DNA from: Sycobia sp. Sy_11
Taxonomy: Eukaryota; Arthropoda; Insecta; Hymenoptera; Epichrysomallidae
Assembly (NCBI GenBank): GCA_018907035.1
Contig: JACCIC010000271.1
Coordinates: forward strand, 241,001 to 305,000
Direction: 5' to 3'
DNA length: 64,000 nt
This document shows, piece by piece, positions 46,871 through 56,449 of this stretch (the stretch's first letter is position 1; each line of letters begins with the position of its first letter). Below the pieces are notes generated by a model. It was not told the origin of the DNA. It did not search any database and saw only the letters and a list, made by a program, of their open reading frames with translations. Made by a program: the position numbers and the translations under genes.

Positions 46871-48675
46871 TTCGGGCAGTTATAAATGCGGTAACCCATT
46901 TCATCACATTTATAACATTTAACCGGGCCGTCGTTACTCTTCTTCTGATCTGGTGGACGACCCTCCGGAGCTTTGTTAACCTGCTCCGGACTAGTAGTTC
47001 TAGTAGTCTTCTTCTTAGGGGGTGTTCGATTCCGCCTCCAGGGTTGACGGTTCGTTTTCAAAGACCCTCTTCTTTCTTCTTCTGGTTTCGGCCTTCGATC
47101 ACCCTGAGAAGTAAACGGCCTACTAGATGGTCCCACCTGCCCAACTTTTGGTTCCAAACGAGTCAGTAGCTTGCGTATTTCTGTCATATCAGGATTGATC
47201 CTATTTTCTTGATCGGGATTTTCCTGATGTACAGTTGCAGCCACTTTAGTTCTAGCCCGTTTCGAATTCATCGATTTATATGCGGCTTCATGCAAAATCG
47301 CCTTATCCGGCGAACGAGGAGTGCGATTTTTCACACTCCAATACAAATTCGGCATCTCTGGCCAAATTTAGAAATTCCCGCACATTGCTAATGGATTTCC
47401 TTGGTATCCTTCGCAGGATTTCGGGGCGTGCAGTACGCAGCAGTTTATCCAATTGCTCTGTCTCGGGAAGAGGTGGATTTAGCCGATCGAATATCGAGAG
47501 GAGACAAGCGATATAATCACTCGAAGCTGCATTGGCTCCTTGAGTTTGAGTTTCGGCTTCTCTAATCCATTTTCCTCGATATTCTGGACCGGCTCCGTAC
47601 CATTCTTTTGCAGCGGTACGGACTTCACTCCAGGTGGTTATGCCTCTTTTTCTTAAAGCGTCGAGCCATAACTCTGCCTTTCCCTTGAATATTTCGGGGA
47701 GCGCCTGAGTTAATTCTTCGTCCGTTATTTGCGAACTGCTTTGGCGCTCCTCTATCCGCTTGAGGAATAATTCTAGGTCCTGATGGGAATGTTCATAATG
47801 GATATCCCATTTACGGACCACTAAACCTATACCCCTCTTGGATCCCCCAATGAATTCTAACTTTTCACTAGACAATCCTCCGGACAGCGTAATCCTCGAA
47901 GTTTCTGTTGGCTTCGAGGAGTTCCCCCCCCCCTTCCAGCCACGTTCACGGCTCGAGAACTTGAGCGTGGCGTCGAAACACCACTGGCTGGAGGTTGTAG
48001 GGTGACTGACGATTCTTCCTGCATGGTGGATGCGTGGTACACAAATGTGTCTTGTATCTGCACCTTCTTCCGTGCAGGGTCGTCGTCCAGTCGTGTACTG
48101 CTGACCGATGCGGAACGAACTTGAGACATCGCTGATAATTGGTTGGTTATGGCAGCCAGTGCTTCTTCTAACCTCTTCATTCATTGGTCTTGAACTGTCA
48201 TAAATCGCATAATATCCTCCATTGTGCAAGGAGGTAGACTGCCAGGTGAGGAAGTGGGAATTGCGCTTGACGACGGGGGTGGGGTCGTCTGTCCCGACTG
48301 TAGGCCTCCTGCAGTCGTCTGCTCATCCACACCAGGATGCCTCTCTTCTCCATCAGCCGTTGAGTCTAGCCAGGAAGGATCACCCTGGGAAATAATCCTT
48401 TCAATGAAGGATTTCCTGGCTGACTCATGCTTAAGGAAGACATGACCCGGATCTTCTTCTATTTCTTCTACAAAATCATCCTGGTCATATTCTCCCTTCA
48501 GCCATTGGTTTATTCTGCGAAGCCGGTCAAATATCGTACCATCGCTTCGCAGAGACAGCTGATGAAGGTAATCATCAACTTCACCTCCTGTTAGGTATAA
48601 GCACCATTGGTCGACTGGAGTCGACGGTGCTTTAAAAGAAGAAGAGGTTGATCTTTTGGCTATGTCGTAATACAC
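46837..48675 (-). pseudogene. Gypsy I gag, broken by one stop and two frameshifts
   Basis: The N-terminal part is 48181-48675 (SFKAPSTPVDQWCLYLTGGE). After a TGA at 48181 the same frame continues to about 47930, where a C10 run (47927-47936) shifts it into 47303-48229. That frame holds the capsid-like domain (LELFLKRIEERQ, ALPEIFKGKAELWLDALR, FDRLNPPLPETEQL). A shift in an A-run near 47330 leads to 46837-47355 with the nucleocapsid. Its only zinc knuckle, CYKCDEMGYRIYNC, has Tyr where the metal-binding His should be. Confidence 0.85.
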
Positions 48676-49259
48676 AAACGATACCTATATATACAACGAT
48701 AAAAGTGGAGGATAACTCAAACTGTGTTGCTATTATCTTTATGGAGGGACCTGCTAAAAAAATGGGTGCTCTCTATAAGCTAAAGGGAAAAAAATACAAT
48801 ATAAAATATTTCTTACCTAACACAATTTGAGTTCCTCAGTGTTCGTGAGGTGACTACTCTTTTTGGGAAAGCTTTAAATTAATTTGTATTGCCCTATATG
48901 GCAAGCCTGAGGTGTTATCCTGGGCTTTGATTGAAAAAAACTTTGAAAAAAAGGGCTTTGAAAAAACTATCTATTGCACTATTTATATAAGGGAACGAAA
49001 TTTCACTTACTATCACGATTGACTATTAATAATTACTTTTAATATTCGACGATGGCCAAGAGAAAACTAGTAAAATTTTTACTAACAGAACTTTCTCAGG
49101 TAAAAACAATATTATATTAATATAAATTTTTTATATTATGTTCATTTTTATTCTCCTTCTCTCTCTCTCTCTCTCTCTCTCTTTTTCCCTTTTTCCCTCT
49201 TTTTTTTCCTATTTGTTAAAAATATTAACAGTATAGGTTGAACTAACCTATCCATGTTA
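48676..49259 (-). other. Gypsy I leader and putative 5' LTR
   Basis: Between the gag start and the GTTACA end at 49259 lies AT-rich sequence with a CT run (49152-49185). A primer-binding site or LTR border could not be read. Confidence 0.35.
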
Positions 49260-49260
49260 C

Positions 49261-49286
49261 AATATATATATATATATATATATATT
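49261..49286. repeat. (TA)n tract between Gypsy I and Gypsy II
   Basis: About 13 TA units. Gypsy I ends on its left and the Gypsy II LTR begins on its right. Confidence 0.9.
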
Positions 49287-50072
49287 ATAACCCCAAAATT
49301 GGGTTATTACTTACTATTCGTGTGTATGTGTGTGGACTCTTCCACGCTGCTGGTTGTTCACTCCGCTGGAAAGGGGACGGGGAACGAGAAATGAACTACG
49401 CGAGTGGCTTTATCGGATTATGACAATATTAACATTTATTTATACAAACAGACTATCTAATTTAATAAACAACAAAAGTAGAAGGATACTTGCCGCCGAC
49501 GACGACGATGCTGTCGTTGGCCGAAAGCTCGCCGATGCTCGCTGGTGGTCGCCGATGCTCGCTGGTGGTCGCCGATGCTCGCTGGTGGTCGCTGGTGATC
49601 GATGGTGCTCGCTGGTGTCAGGGCGACCGGGCGCGCGCTCTCTCTCTTCTCGCTGATGGCGTCGCTGGCTCGCGTATGCGCTAGTGCTCTCACTGTCCGG
49701 GGTTGCCGCAGGGATGTCGCCGCGTATCTTTTCCTCGTCTCCGATGTGCTCGCACGAAGTTTACGCCAAGGCAAACTTGTAACTCGTTACCGCAAAGGAA
49801 GCTACAATGGCGACCTGAACTATATGGTTCGAAACGAACGAAAGACGAAACACGAGAACGGTAATTCAAGGCGGTACGAAACGTAGGTGCGTCGAAAAGG
49901 TATGAACTCCGGGGACGAAAGAGAAAGTGCAAGTGAAGTTCATTCCAAACTTCATACGTACAGTTGCTCTTCCAGCGCCCTCGCGGCTCGCGCGTATCGT
50001 TTCGCGAACTCACACGAACACTCGCGGTTTTACACGAGCGCTCTAACCTACCACCGTCATTTGGGCGGTTAC
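49287..50072 (-). mobile_element. Gypsy II LTR copy at the 3' side (carries a ~310-bp deletion)
   Basis: Nearly identical to 61606-62693 except for a missing stretch matching about 61784-62095. It ends GGGCGGTTAC at 50072 and then enters a (TA)n tract and a Helitron start, just as the 5' LTR does on its outside. Tandem units of about 20 bp (CGCCGATGCTCGCTGGTGGT) occur three times at 49530-49592 and two times in the other LTR. Confidence 0.85.
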
Positions 50073-50116
<44 letters not shown>

Positions 50117-50127
50117 CTTGCAGTAAA
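50073..50127. repeat. (TA)n tract, second copy of the Gypsy II flank
   Basis: TA-rich run followed by TATTTATATTTATACTTGCAG, the same junction sequence as at 62750-62768. Confidence 0.9.
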
Positions 50128-50323
50128 CTCACTGCAATGTAAATGTCGCCGACATATTATGATCATACAGTCTTACCCCAAGGGTGTTGCGATCATACAG
50201 AAATCTAAATGCGTGCTAGTAGTAAATACTATACAATCTAGAGTGCTATGTGAACACCATAATGCAGATCCTGAATGAACTTCTAAAAAACGAGCATAAC
50301 CGATTTGTCGGTTTTTTAAAAAG
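50128..50323 (+). mobile_element. Helitron 5' fragment, copy D
   Basis: Nearly identical to 62774-62969 (start of copy C) and cut off at TTTTTTAAAAAG. Directly after the cut a Gypsy II LTR end begins. Confidence 0.85.
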
Positions 50324-50438
50324 TACAGTTGCGCTTCCAGCGCCCTCGCGGCTCGCGCGTATCGTTTCGCGAACTCACACGAACACTCGCGGTTTTACAC
50401 GAGCGCTCTAACCTACCACCGCCATTTGGGCGGTTACA
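50324..50438 (-). mobile_element. Gypsy II 3' LTR terminus (115 bp)
   Basis: Matches 49959-50072 and 62579-62693 (CAGTTGC, CTCGCGGCTCGCGCG, CACTCGCGG, GGGCGGTTACA). On the minus strand it starts TGTAACCGCCC directly after the purine tract GGGAGGGGGAGTT, so this is the authentic U3 start of the 3' LTR. Confidence 0.9.
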
Positions 50439-50451
50439 AACTCCCCCTCCC
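50439..50451 (-). promoter_or_regulatory. polypurine tract of Gypsy II
   Basis: On the minus strand GGGAGGGGGAGTT lies directly before the LTR start TGTAACC. In LTR elements such a tract primes plus-strand DNA synthesis. Confidence 0.8.
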
Positions 50452-51535
50452 AAACCGCAGATGGGCGCGTGGTCGCGAAGGAGTTTGAATGGTGGTGATG
50501 CACGAGACGCGGATGTTGCATGTATACTTCGGGGAAAAATAGAAAATACGTAAGGGATTGTACATTCTTTGACGAAAACACGGTAGGGGATTATTCATGA
50601 TTTGGGGAAGCACGACGACCATTGGTTTACCCTTCGCTTGGGTATAAAGGAGAAACAAAAGAAAAGTAATCTAGAATAACAAAAAACGAAAAATATGATT
50701 GCACCTGCTGGTGTGGAGTTTGGTCGTTGGTTGCACGCCGTGACTCGATATAATTCTATTTATTTTCCTATTACTACTTCCCTACATCTAATTATAAACT
50801 AAGCCCTATTCTAACCTATTGCTGACGTGACTTATCCTAACAAAATGTAATTCATTATTACGTGAAAAAAACTATAACTAATATTATTATAAATCCTATT
50901 CTATCTACATAATCAGGTTTCTAACACTCGCTTCTGCGTTGTTTTCGCAAGCATTTCAGTTTCGTTCTTGCGATTTACTTCTTCTTCTTCTGCTTGTCGC
51001 GTGTTCGCTGGAAAAGATTGTCGTCGTTAGTGACGTTCCAATTATTGGGGGTTGGTACGGCGTTGGTGGGACGAGCAAGTAGCCTAGTTACTATGGGAGT
51101 TATTGTGCGCTCTTCTAACTGGTGCTATTGCTTTCGTCCTCACCCACCGACGCTGTGCCATCACTGTATTTCGGCTGAGGGGTTGGCTCTAATATCCTTT
51201 TCTCTTTCAATTTTCCAGGTCATCCCTTAACACGATCCGCGCTTACTCCATATATATTTTTCATGGGGATATATGGGTACTGTTTCCTCTCTTGGGACGT
51301 GGTGGGGGAATCATGGGGATGGTCGTAGGGGAAAAAATGTTACGAGTACTACTTCTTCTTGAATTTCTGCATTGATACATCTCACGAGAGGCGCTATTTT
51401 ATATAGTATACCCCTGGCTGCGCGCCATTTTTCGCGACTTTTATACGTATGTGCTCCTGTTCGTGCGCCATTTAATATGTATGTGCGCCTATTCACGCGC
51501 CATTGAATATGTGTGTGCGCCTATTCACGCGCCAT
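50452..51535 (-). other. Gypsy II 3' noncoding part with tandem repeat
   Basis: No protein-like frame was recognised. At 51442-51556 a 32-bp unit (ATATGTATGTGCGCCTATTC and following) repeats about 3.7 times. It overlaps the end of ORF3, whose last residues (SGAHTY) come from the repeat. Confidence 0.6.
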
Positions 51536-52994
51536 TTAATACGTATGTGCTCCTGAACAGAACTTCTTGGACCTAGGGTGCGGGCAGGTGTTGTAGCGGT
51601 GACCTTCCTCACCACAATTCCAGCACTGTGTTGCTGCTGCCTCGCCATAGTCCGCGTCTATAGTTCCCTCTGGGCCCGTGAAGGACCTATTACGCAGACT
51701 TCCGAGACCTGGAATTGGCGTTGTGGGGATCGAAGGGTGGGGCCGTATGGGCGGTATAAAATTGGATGGTGGTTCGACAAGGGAATCCATTAAGCCTGGG
51801 TATGTCTTCTTGTTTTCAGGGATATTTGCCTCAATGGTTTTTTCTTCCGTTGAGTCAGTCAAGCTGGCCACTGGGCTTGTTTCTGTTTCCTTGTTTTCTT
51901 ATAGTGGTATCGTGAACGGATTAAATTTTCTGTTGCCTCCGTTGCTATGTTTGGGGATATGGGGTGGTGTGACGGTATAGAGGCGCGATATGGGGGTAAT
52001 TACTTGTGGTGAAGCTACTTGGGAGAATTTTGCGACATCAGCATCTGCCGTCTTCTTATATTTCGACGAGATGATCCATCTTCCCTCGGTGGTGTCGTGA
52101 GCATCGTGTGCGGTTAGGTGGTGTTGTGTTTCCGACTGCTGTGTCGCGACAGACCGCATAAATGCGCATCGGTCTCCGCGGTATAATCGTACGTCGCCAT
52201 GTTCCGGGGTGCTCACATATACCACTTATTGCGGTAGTTTTACGTCTTTCCGGTCGCTGCGCTTGTATTTCTTTTCCTGCTGTCATTGCGGTAGTTTTAC
52301 GTCTTTCCGGACGCCCGCCATTGATGTTGTCGATAGTGTTGGTAGTTTTACGTCGTTCCGAACGTCCGCTATCGATGTTGTCGATGGTGTTGGTAATTTT
52401 ATATCGTTCCGGACGTCCATGCTCATCTTGAGCTAACTCCTCTAAGTTTTGGGTATTGGGGTGTGGGTTCATGTCGGTAACGGTATGGGGTTGGGGTTGG
52501 GTGGGATTTTCGGGGCCCTCGGAGGTCGGTATGCTTGTATCCAATCGCGAGGGGGCGAATGACGCTTCTGCTATTGGTATAATTTCCATCGTCGATTCTT
52601 CTTCGGCGATCTCCTGCGTTGTATCGGGGCTGAACTGGATTAAATTCACCCGCGATTTCTTGACCTGTTCGAGGGCCTCGCTTACTTTCCCCATATCGGG
52701 AGTAGTGTTGAAGCGGTTGGGGGAACCTCTGCGTATATGCACCGTTGGTGCGGTTACGCTTCTGGAAGTTAGCCCCCACATTTCTTCTGGGTCGTACGCG
52801 AGGGATCGGGGAATTTGTGCATCCCCAGGTCTCTCGGACTGATCGGACATGACCGATCTACGCAGTCCTCTGCCTCGTCCGTTTACATGGTACATGTTAC
52901 TGCTTGCTGTTTGTACCTGTGGATAAATTACTGCTATTAGGTTGATGATATCTCTTGAGGTCTGATATATGTGCCTTTGTCGTTTTCCCGTCAC
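51536..52994 (-). pseudogene. Gypsy II ORF3: extra ORF after integrase with a C-terminal CCHC zinc knuckle
   Basis: The frame 52056-52994 begins near the integrase end and is hydrophilic, with no membrane segments, so it is not an env gene. It contains an imperfect repeat, GRPERRKTTNTIDNIN-like, four times (52230-52420). After a frameshift near 52220 the reading goes on at 51899-52225 (EGRWIISSKYKKTADADVAK) and, beyond one TAA at 51899, at 51536-51871 with IPGLGSLRNRSFTGPEG and a zinc knuckle CWNCGEEGHRYNTC followed by PHPRSKKFC. The second part looks like a gag C-terminus. It is either an accessory nucleic-acid-binding protein or gag captured from another element. I know no standard Gypsy protein in this position with this make-up. 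Confidence 0.55.
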
Positions 52995-53121
52995 TCATGT
53001 CTTTGATCTCGAATACGACGGGGGATATCTTTTTTGTAATTTTACAGGGAGCTGAAATTTTGAGTCCAATTTCGCTGAGAATTGGCTGGGACCGGACGAC
53101 AGAACATGGTTGCATCGACAT
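52897..53121 (-). pseudogene. Gypsy II integrase C-terminal (GPY/SH3-like) end
   Basis: Reads LKISAPCKITKKISPVVFEI then DLKRYHQP, the SH3-like C-terminal fold of Gypsy integrases and a typical ending. It is separated from the main integrase frame by a stop and shift near 53130. Confidence 0.75.
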
Positions 53122-53131
53122 ACCATGTCGT

Positions 53132-54295
53132 TTACCTCAAATGTCGGCGACCCTTGTTATAGTATTTGGCCTGTTTTTGACTTGCGGCGCTCAAGTGTTT
53201 TCTTATGAGATTGTGGATGGCGGGCAATCTTTTCATGCGATTTTGCCATTCCAGTGGTGTTAATGTTTGCACCTGCAGCGTTGAACCTTGAGATTGACGA
53301 TACGTCGGCATTTCTCGGGGATTCCGGCCAAAATTTAAAAATGCCGGCGACGTCTGGGTGCTAGCTTGCACCGCTTTGTTTACTGCAAATGCAAACTCTG
53401 GGAGGTGAATGTCCCAGCTCTTGTGGTCATTTTGTACAAAAATCGCAATCATGGTTTTGATAACCCTGTTTACTCTTTCTACAGGGTTTGCCTGTGCGTG
53501 GTACGGCGCGATAAATTGCTGTACAATACCTAATTCCGCGAGTTTGGTCTTGAGCCAGTTGTTGGCAAATTCGGTACCATTATCCGAAATTAGGTATTTC
53601 GGCCAACCCCACTTGAAGATGATTTGCTCTTCAAGTGACCGTATGATTGCTTGGCCATTTGCTTTGCGTAATGGGCGTATCTCGATGCACTTGGTGAAGA
53701 GATCTTGGAACACCAAGAGATACTTATGTTGTCCCTTGCTGGTCGGTAACGGGCCCATAACGTCTGCGGCTACACTGCTCCAGGGACCTTTGATGTTTCG
53801 TTGTGACATCAAACCCGTGGGTCCTCTCTGCGACACTTTGTGTATTTGACACTCAGGGCAGTGTTTGACATGCTTGTGTATGTCCCTTTTCATACCTGGC
53901 CAGTAGTACTGCTGGCCGACTTTGTAAGTGGTTTTTTCCACTCCAAAGTGCCCTGAGGTCAGAGTGTTATGACACTCATGGAGGACGCGCTCTCTGTTGT
54001 TAGAGGGTACCATGAGCTTCCAGTCATCCTGGTCGTGGCCTAGCGCTTTCGCAATTTCATTTGGCGGATGCCTATACAACCGTCCATCCCTGATCGACCA
54101 ATCAGGATATAATTCCGGGTGTTTTTGTATTTCGGCGCTTTTTCCCGGTACCAATCGTCCATTTCCAGGGTGGTGAGCGTTGCCGTAGAGGCCTCGGTGT
54201 GTTGAGGGGGCCTTGATAAGGCGTCTAGCACGTGGTGAAGTGCTCCCTTTCTGTGGACGATTTCCATGTTGTAAGCTTGGATTGTTGTTGCCCAC
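53132..54295 (-). pseudogene. Gypsy II integrase, nearly intact
   Basis: The zinc-binding domain reads VLHECHNTLTSGHFGVEKTT and HVKHCPECQIHK, and the core reads VAADVMGPLP, YLISDNGTEFANNW and ANPVERVNRVIK, so the H2C2 and D,D,E residues are present. It then continues with FAFAVNKAVQAST and SPAFLNFGRNP, which Gypsy I has lost. The first about 60 residues are out of frame (GNNNPSLQHGN), due to a shift in an A-run at about 54145. The enzyme inserts the cDNA into the host genome. Confidence 0.9.
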
Positions 54296-54672
54296 CTAGC
54301 TAGACGTCCTGTGGGGTCCTTTAATGTGTGCAACCATTTGAGGCTGCTGTGATCCGTTACGACAGTGAACTTCTCGCCGAGTAGGTACCCGCGGAATTTT
54401 TCTACTGCCCACAGGACGGCTAAGCACTCCTTTTCGGTGACGGTGTAATTCACCTCAGCTGGTGTCAATGTCCTACTTGCGTACGCAATTGGGTGCTCTT
54501 CGCCGTGATGTTCTTGGCTTAGCACTGCGCCTAAGGCGTAATTACTCGCATCTGTTTGCAAGACGTACAGTTTATTCTGCACGGGGCGCGCTAGCACATG
54601 CGCTTGCGTCAACAGGATTCTGAGCTTATCGAAAGCTTCCTGTTGCGCTGATCCCCAGTGCCACAGTGCCAC
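54040..54672 (-). pseudogene. Gypsy II RNase H
   Basis: YVLQTDASNYALGAVLSQ, NYTVTEKECLAVLWAVEKF, FTVVTDHSSLKWLHTLKD and RWATTIQAYNMEI give the full domain with its Asp/Glu residues. The frame meets the RT frame at an 8-bp tandem duplication (54656-54671) and leaves the integrase frame at about 54145. Confidence 0.9.
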
Positions 54673-55417
54673 TGGATGTTTTTCTTCAATAATTTAGTGA
54701 GGGGCAGCTTGGTTTCCGCTAAGTCCTTTATGAACCTAGCGTACCACACGACCATGCCTAGAAAGGCCCTTAATTGTCTCAGGTTGGTAGGCCTTGGATA
54801 TTCGCTCACCGGCCGAAATTTGTCGGGGTCAGTGTGCAGACCGTCCGCATCTACGATGTACCCTAAGTACTTGACCTCCGAACAGCAAAACTCGGATTTC
54901 TCCTTGTTTATTTGCAAGCCAATTTCGTTCAAGCGGGTGAGTACCGCTTTCACCTCGTGAAGGTGCTGCTCGAAGGTCCTCTTAGCGACGATAATATCGT
55001 ATCGTCCATATAGACGAAAACGTTCGGTTGCCACGCTGGCCCGAAGACAAGGTCCATACCTCTCTGGAAGGTGGCCGGGGCGTTCGTTAGCCCCTAAGGT
55101 AATCTCGTATATTGAAAGAGGCCTTTCTGCGGGACCGCAAAGGCGGTGACCTCTTTGCTGCTCTCCTCAAGCGGTATCTGATGGTAAGCCTGACTGAGAT
55201 CTATTTTAGTCAGGTACCGCGCGTCACGTAAATTGTTCAGCAGGACATCTATATGCGGAAGAGGGTATGCGTCCTTTTTAGTGATGGCGTTGACTACCCG
55301 GTAGTCAATGCAGAACCTTATTTTTCCGTCCTTTTTAGGGACGTTTACCGGGTAGTTGCTCCAAGGGCCTTCTGACGGCTCTAAAATACCCTCCTCGAGC
55401 AGTCGGTCAATTTCCAC
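54673..55417 (-). pseudogene. Gypsy II reverse transcriptase, broken by a stop and a 5-bp duplication
   Basis: Fingers and palm are open at 55094-55417 (PVNVPKKDGKIRFCIDYRVV, YLTKIDLSQAYHQIPL). A TAG near 55095 sits between RLP and GLTNAPATFQ, where an aromatic residue is normal. The catalytic YMDD lies at about 55006-55017, and a tandem ATCGT/ATCGT (54996-55005) directly behind it shifts the frame. The thumb continues in 54673-55034 (VKYLGYIVDADGL, QLRAFLGMVVWYARF). Confidence 0.9.
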
Positions 55418-55459
55418 ATCAGCCTGCTGAAGGAGTTTATCCGGTATTCGCCGGAGACG

Positions 55460-56449
55460 CTATTTGATGGGACGGTGCCCCTGGGTGTCAATGTAATGGG
55501 GCTGCATGCGCGCCAGTTTCAGCGTTCCGGTATTTATTAGGTGCCGTAGCACTCGGTCAAATTCTTTTTTGTCTGCGTCCTTTAGTTGGACTACCCCCTT
55601 GACGGCTGCGATAGCCGTGATAGCTTCTGGTGAGTCACGATGTTGTGTGACGAAATGCCTGATGATTTTATTAGGCGTGTGCCACGTAGCGTCTGCAAAA
55701 TTGATGGTCATTTTTACGGACGAAAGTATGTCCATGCCAAGTATCATGGCGTACTTCAAGGGAACCGATCCCTTGAAACAGGCTTTAAGTTGTTGGTTGT
55801 CGATTGTTAGTAACAGATCGACCTCGCCTTCGTCGGGACATACTTTGCCGTCCGGCATTTGCATGTATGAACGCACTGGTATTATGGCCGATTTTACCAG
55901 TTTGCCTGGACCAGGGCCTACGTAGGATTTCCGAGCGCCAGGGTCGATCAGCGCTGGGAATATTTTCCCCATCAGCTCAATGTTGAGGAAAAGTCTATTT
56001 TCTTCCTCAGGTGCCTTGATGTTGGGATGTGTGTTAGTCACGTCCCTGGCTCTGGGGCAGTCGTATTCATCGTCAGTGATGTGTGGAGTCGTGTTCCTGG
56101 GATTATCGAATTCGACTCCAGTATCCTCGTCCCTTACTCGTTTCCCGAACTTTTTCGTGGGCTGCAGCGGGGACAGTTCAGTGTCGTTACATTGTTCTCG
56201 CAACAATTGTAACAATAGACTATCGTCTATCAGGGCAGCTGTCTGCCCAATGCCCAGGTTTCTTACAGGTCCAGCAGGGCCTGTACTCCTCCCACTGCGG
56301 TACATCTCTAGAACGTCGTTCGTTCTCTCCTGCTGGGGAACGATATTCCCAATCTCTTCTATCAGGCGATCTGTACGAATGGTACTTGTGATCGTCTCTG
56401 TTAGATGATCGGTACTGACGGTCAGGTGTTCTCCTTCTCCGTGATTCAC
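55460..56449 (-). pseudogene. Gypsy II protease region with altered active site
   Basis: The frame is open for 329 codons and overlaps gag by 230 bp. The retropepsin motif appears as ALIDPGARKSYV, with Pro at the position that is Thr or Ser in the active D-T/S-G. A second flap-side stretch (LKYAMILGMDILSSVKM) is normal for the family. A stop at 55460 separates it from RT. Whether the Pro is a family feature or a dead mutation cannot be told from one copy. Confidence 0.8.

Larger units (their letters stand above)
43261..49259 (-). mobile_element. Gypsy element I (minus strand), inactive
   Basis: Gag, protease, RT, RNase H and integrase domains follow in the usual Ty3/Gypsy order from right to left. 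The outer ends are TGTAACGGGTTAC at 43261 and CATGTTACA at 49259, complementary in TGTAAC/GTTACA, and both meet (TA)n tracts. Intact matching LTRs were not found, so the ends are provisional and at least one LTR seems shortened. Nonsense codons, frameshifts and an integrase deletion inactivate it. Confidence 0.75.

Noticed and set aside
49330..50166. Several open frames on both strands in GC-rich sequence
   Set aside because: They lie in the Gypsy II LTR and are repeated in the other LTR copy. The sequence has LTR structure and internal 20-bp repeats, not coding structure.
51536..52994. Envelope gene of an errantivirus-like Gypsy in the post-integrase position
   Set aside because: No signal peptide, no membrane span and no furin-like site was seen. 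The product is hydrophilic with a CCHC knuckle.
52955..56408. Several plus-strand frames of 60-150 codons
   Set aside because: Shadows of Gypsy II pol on the other strand.
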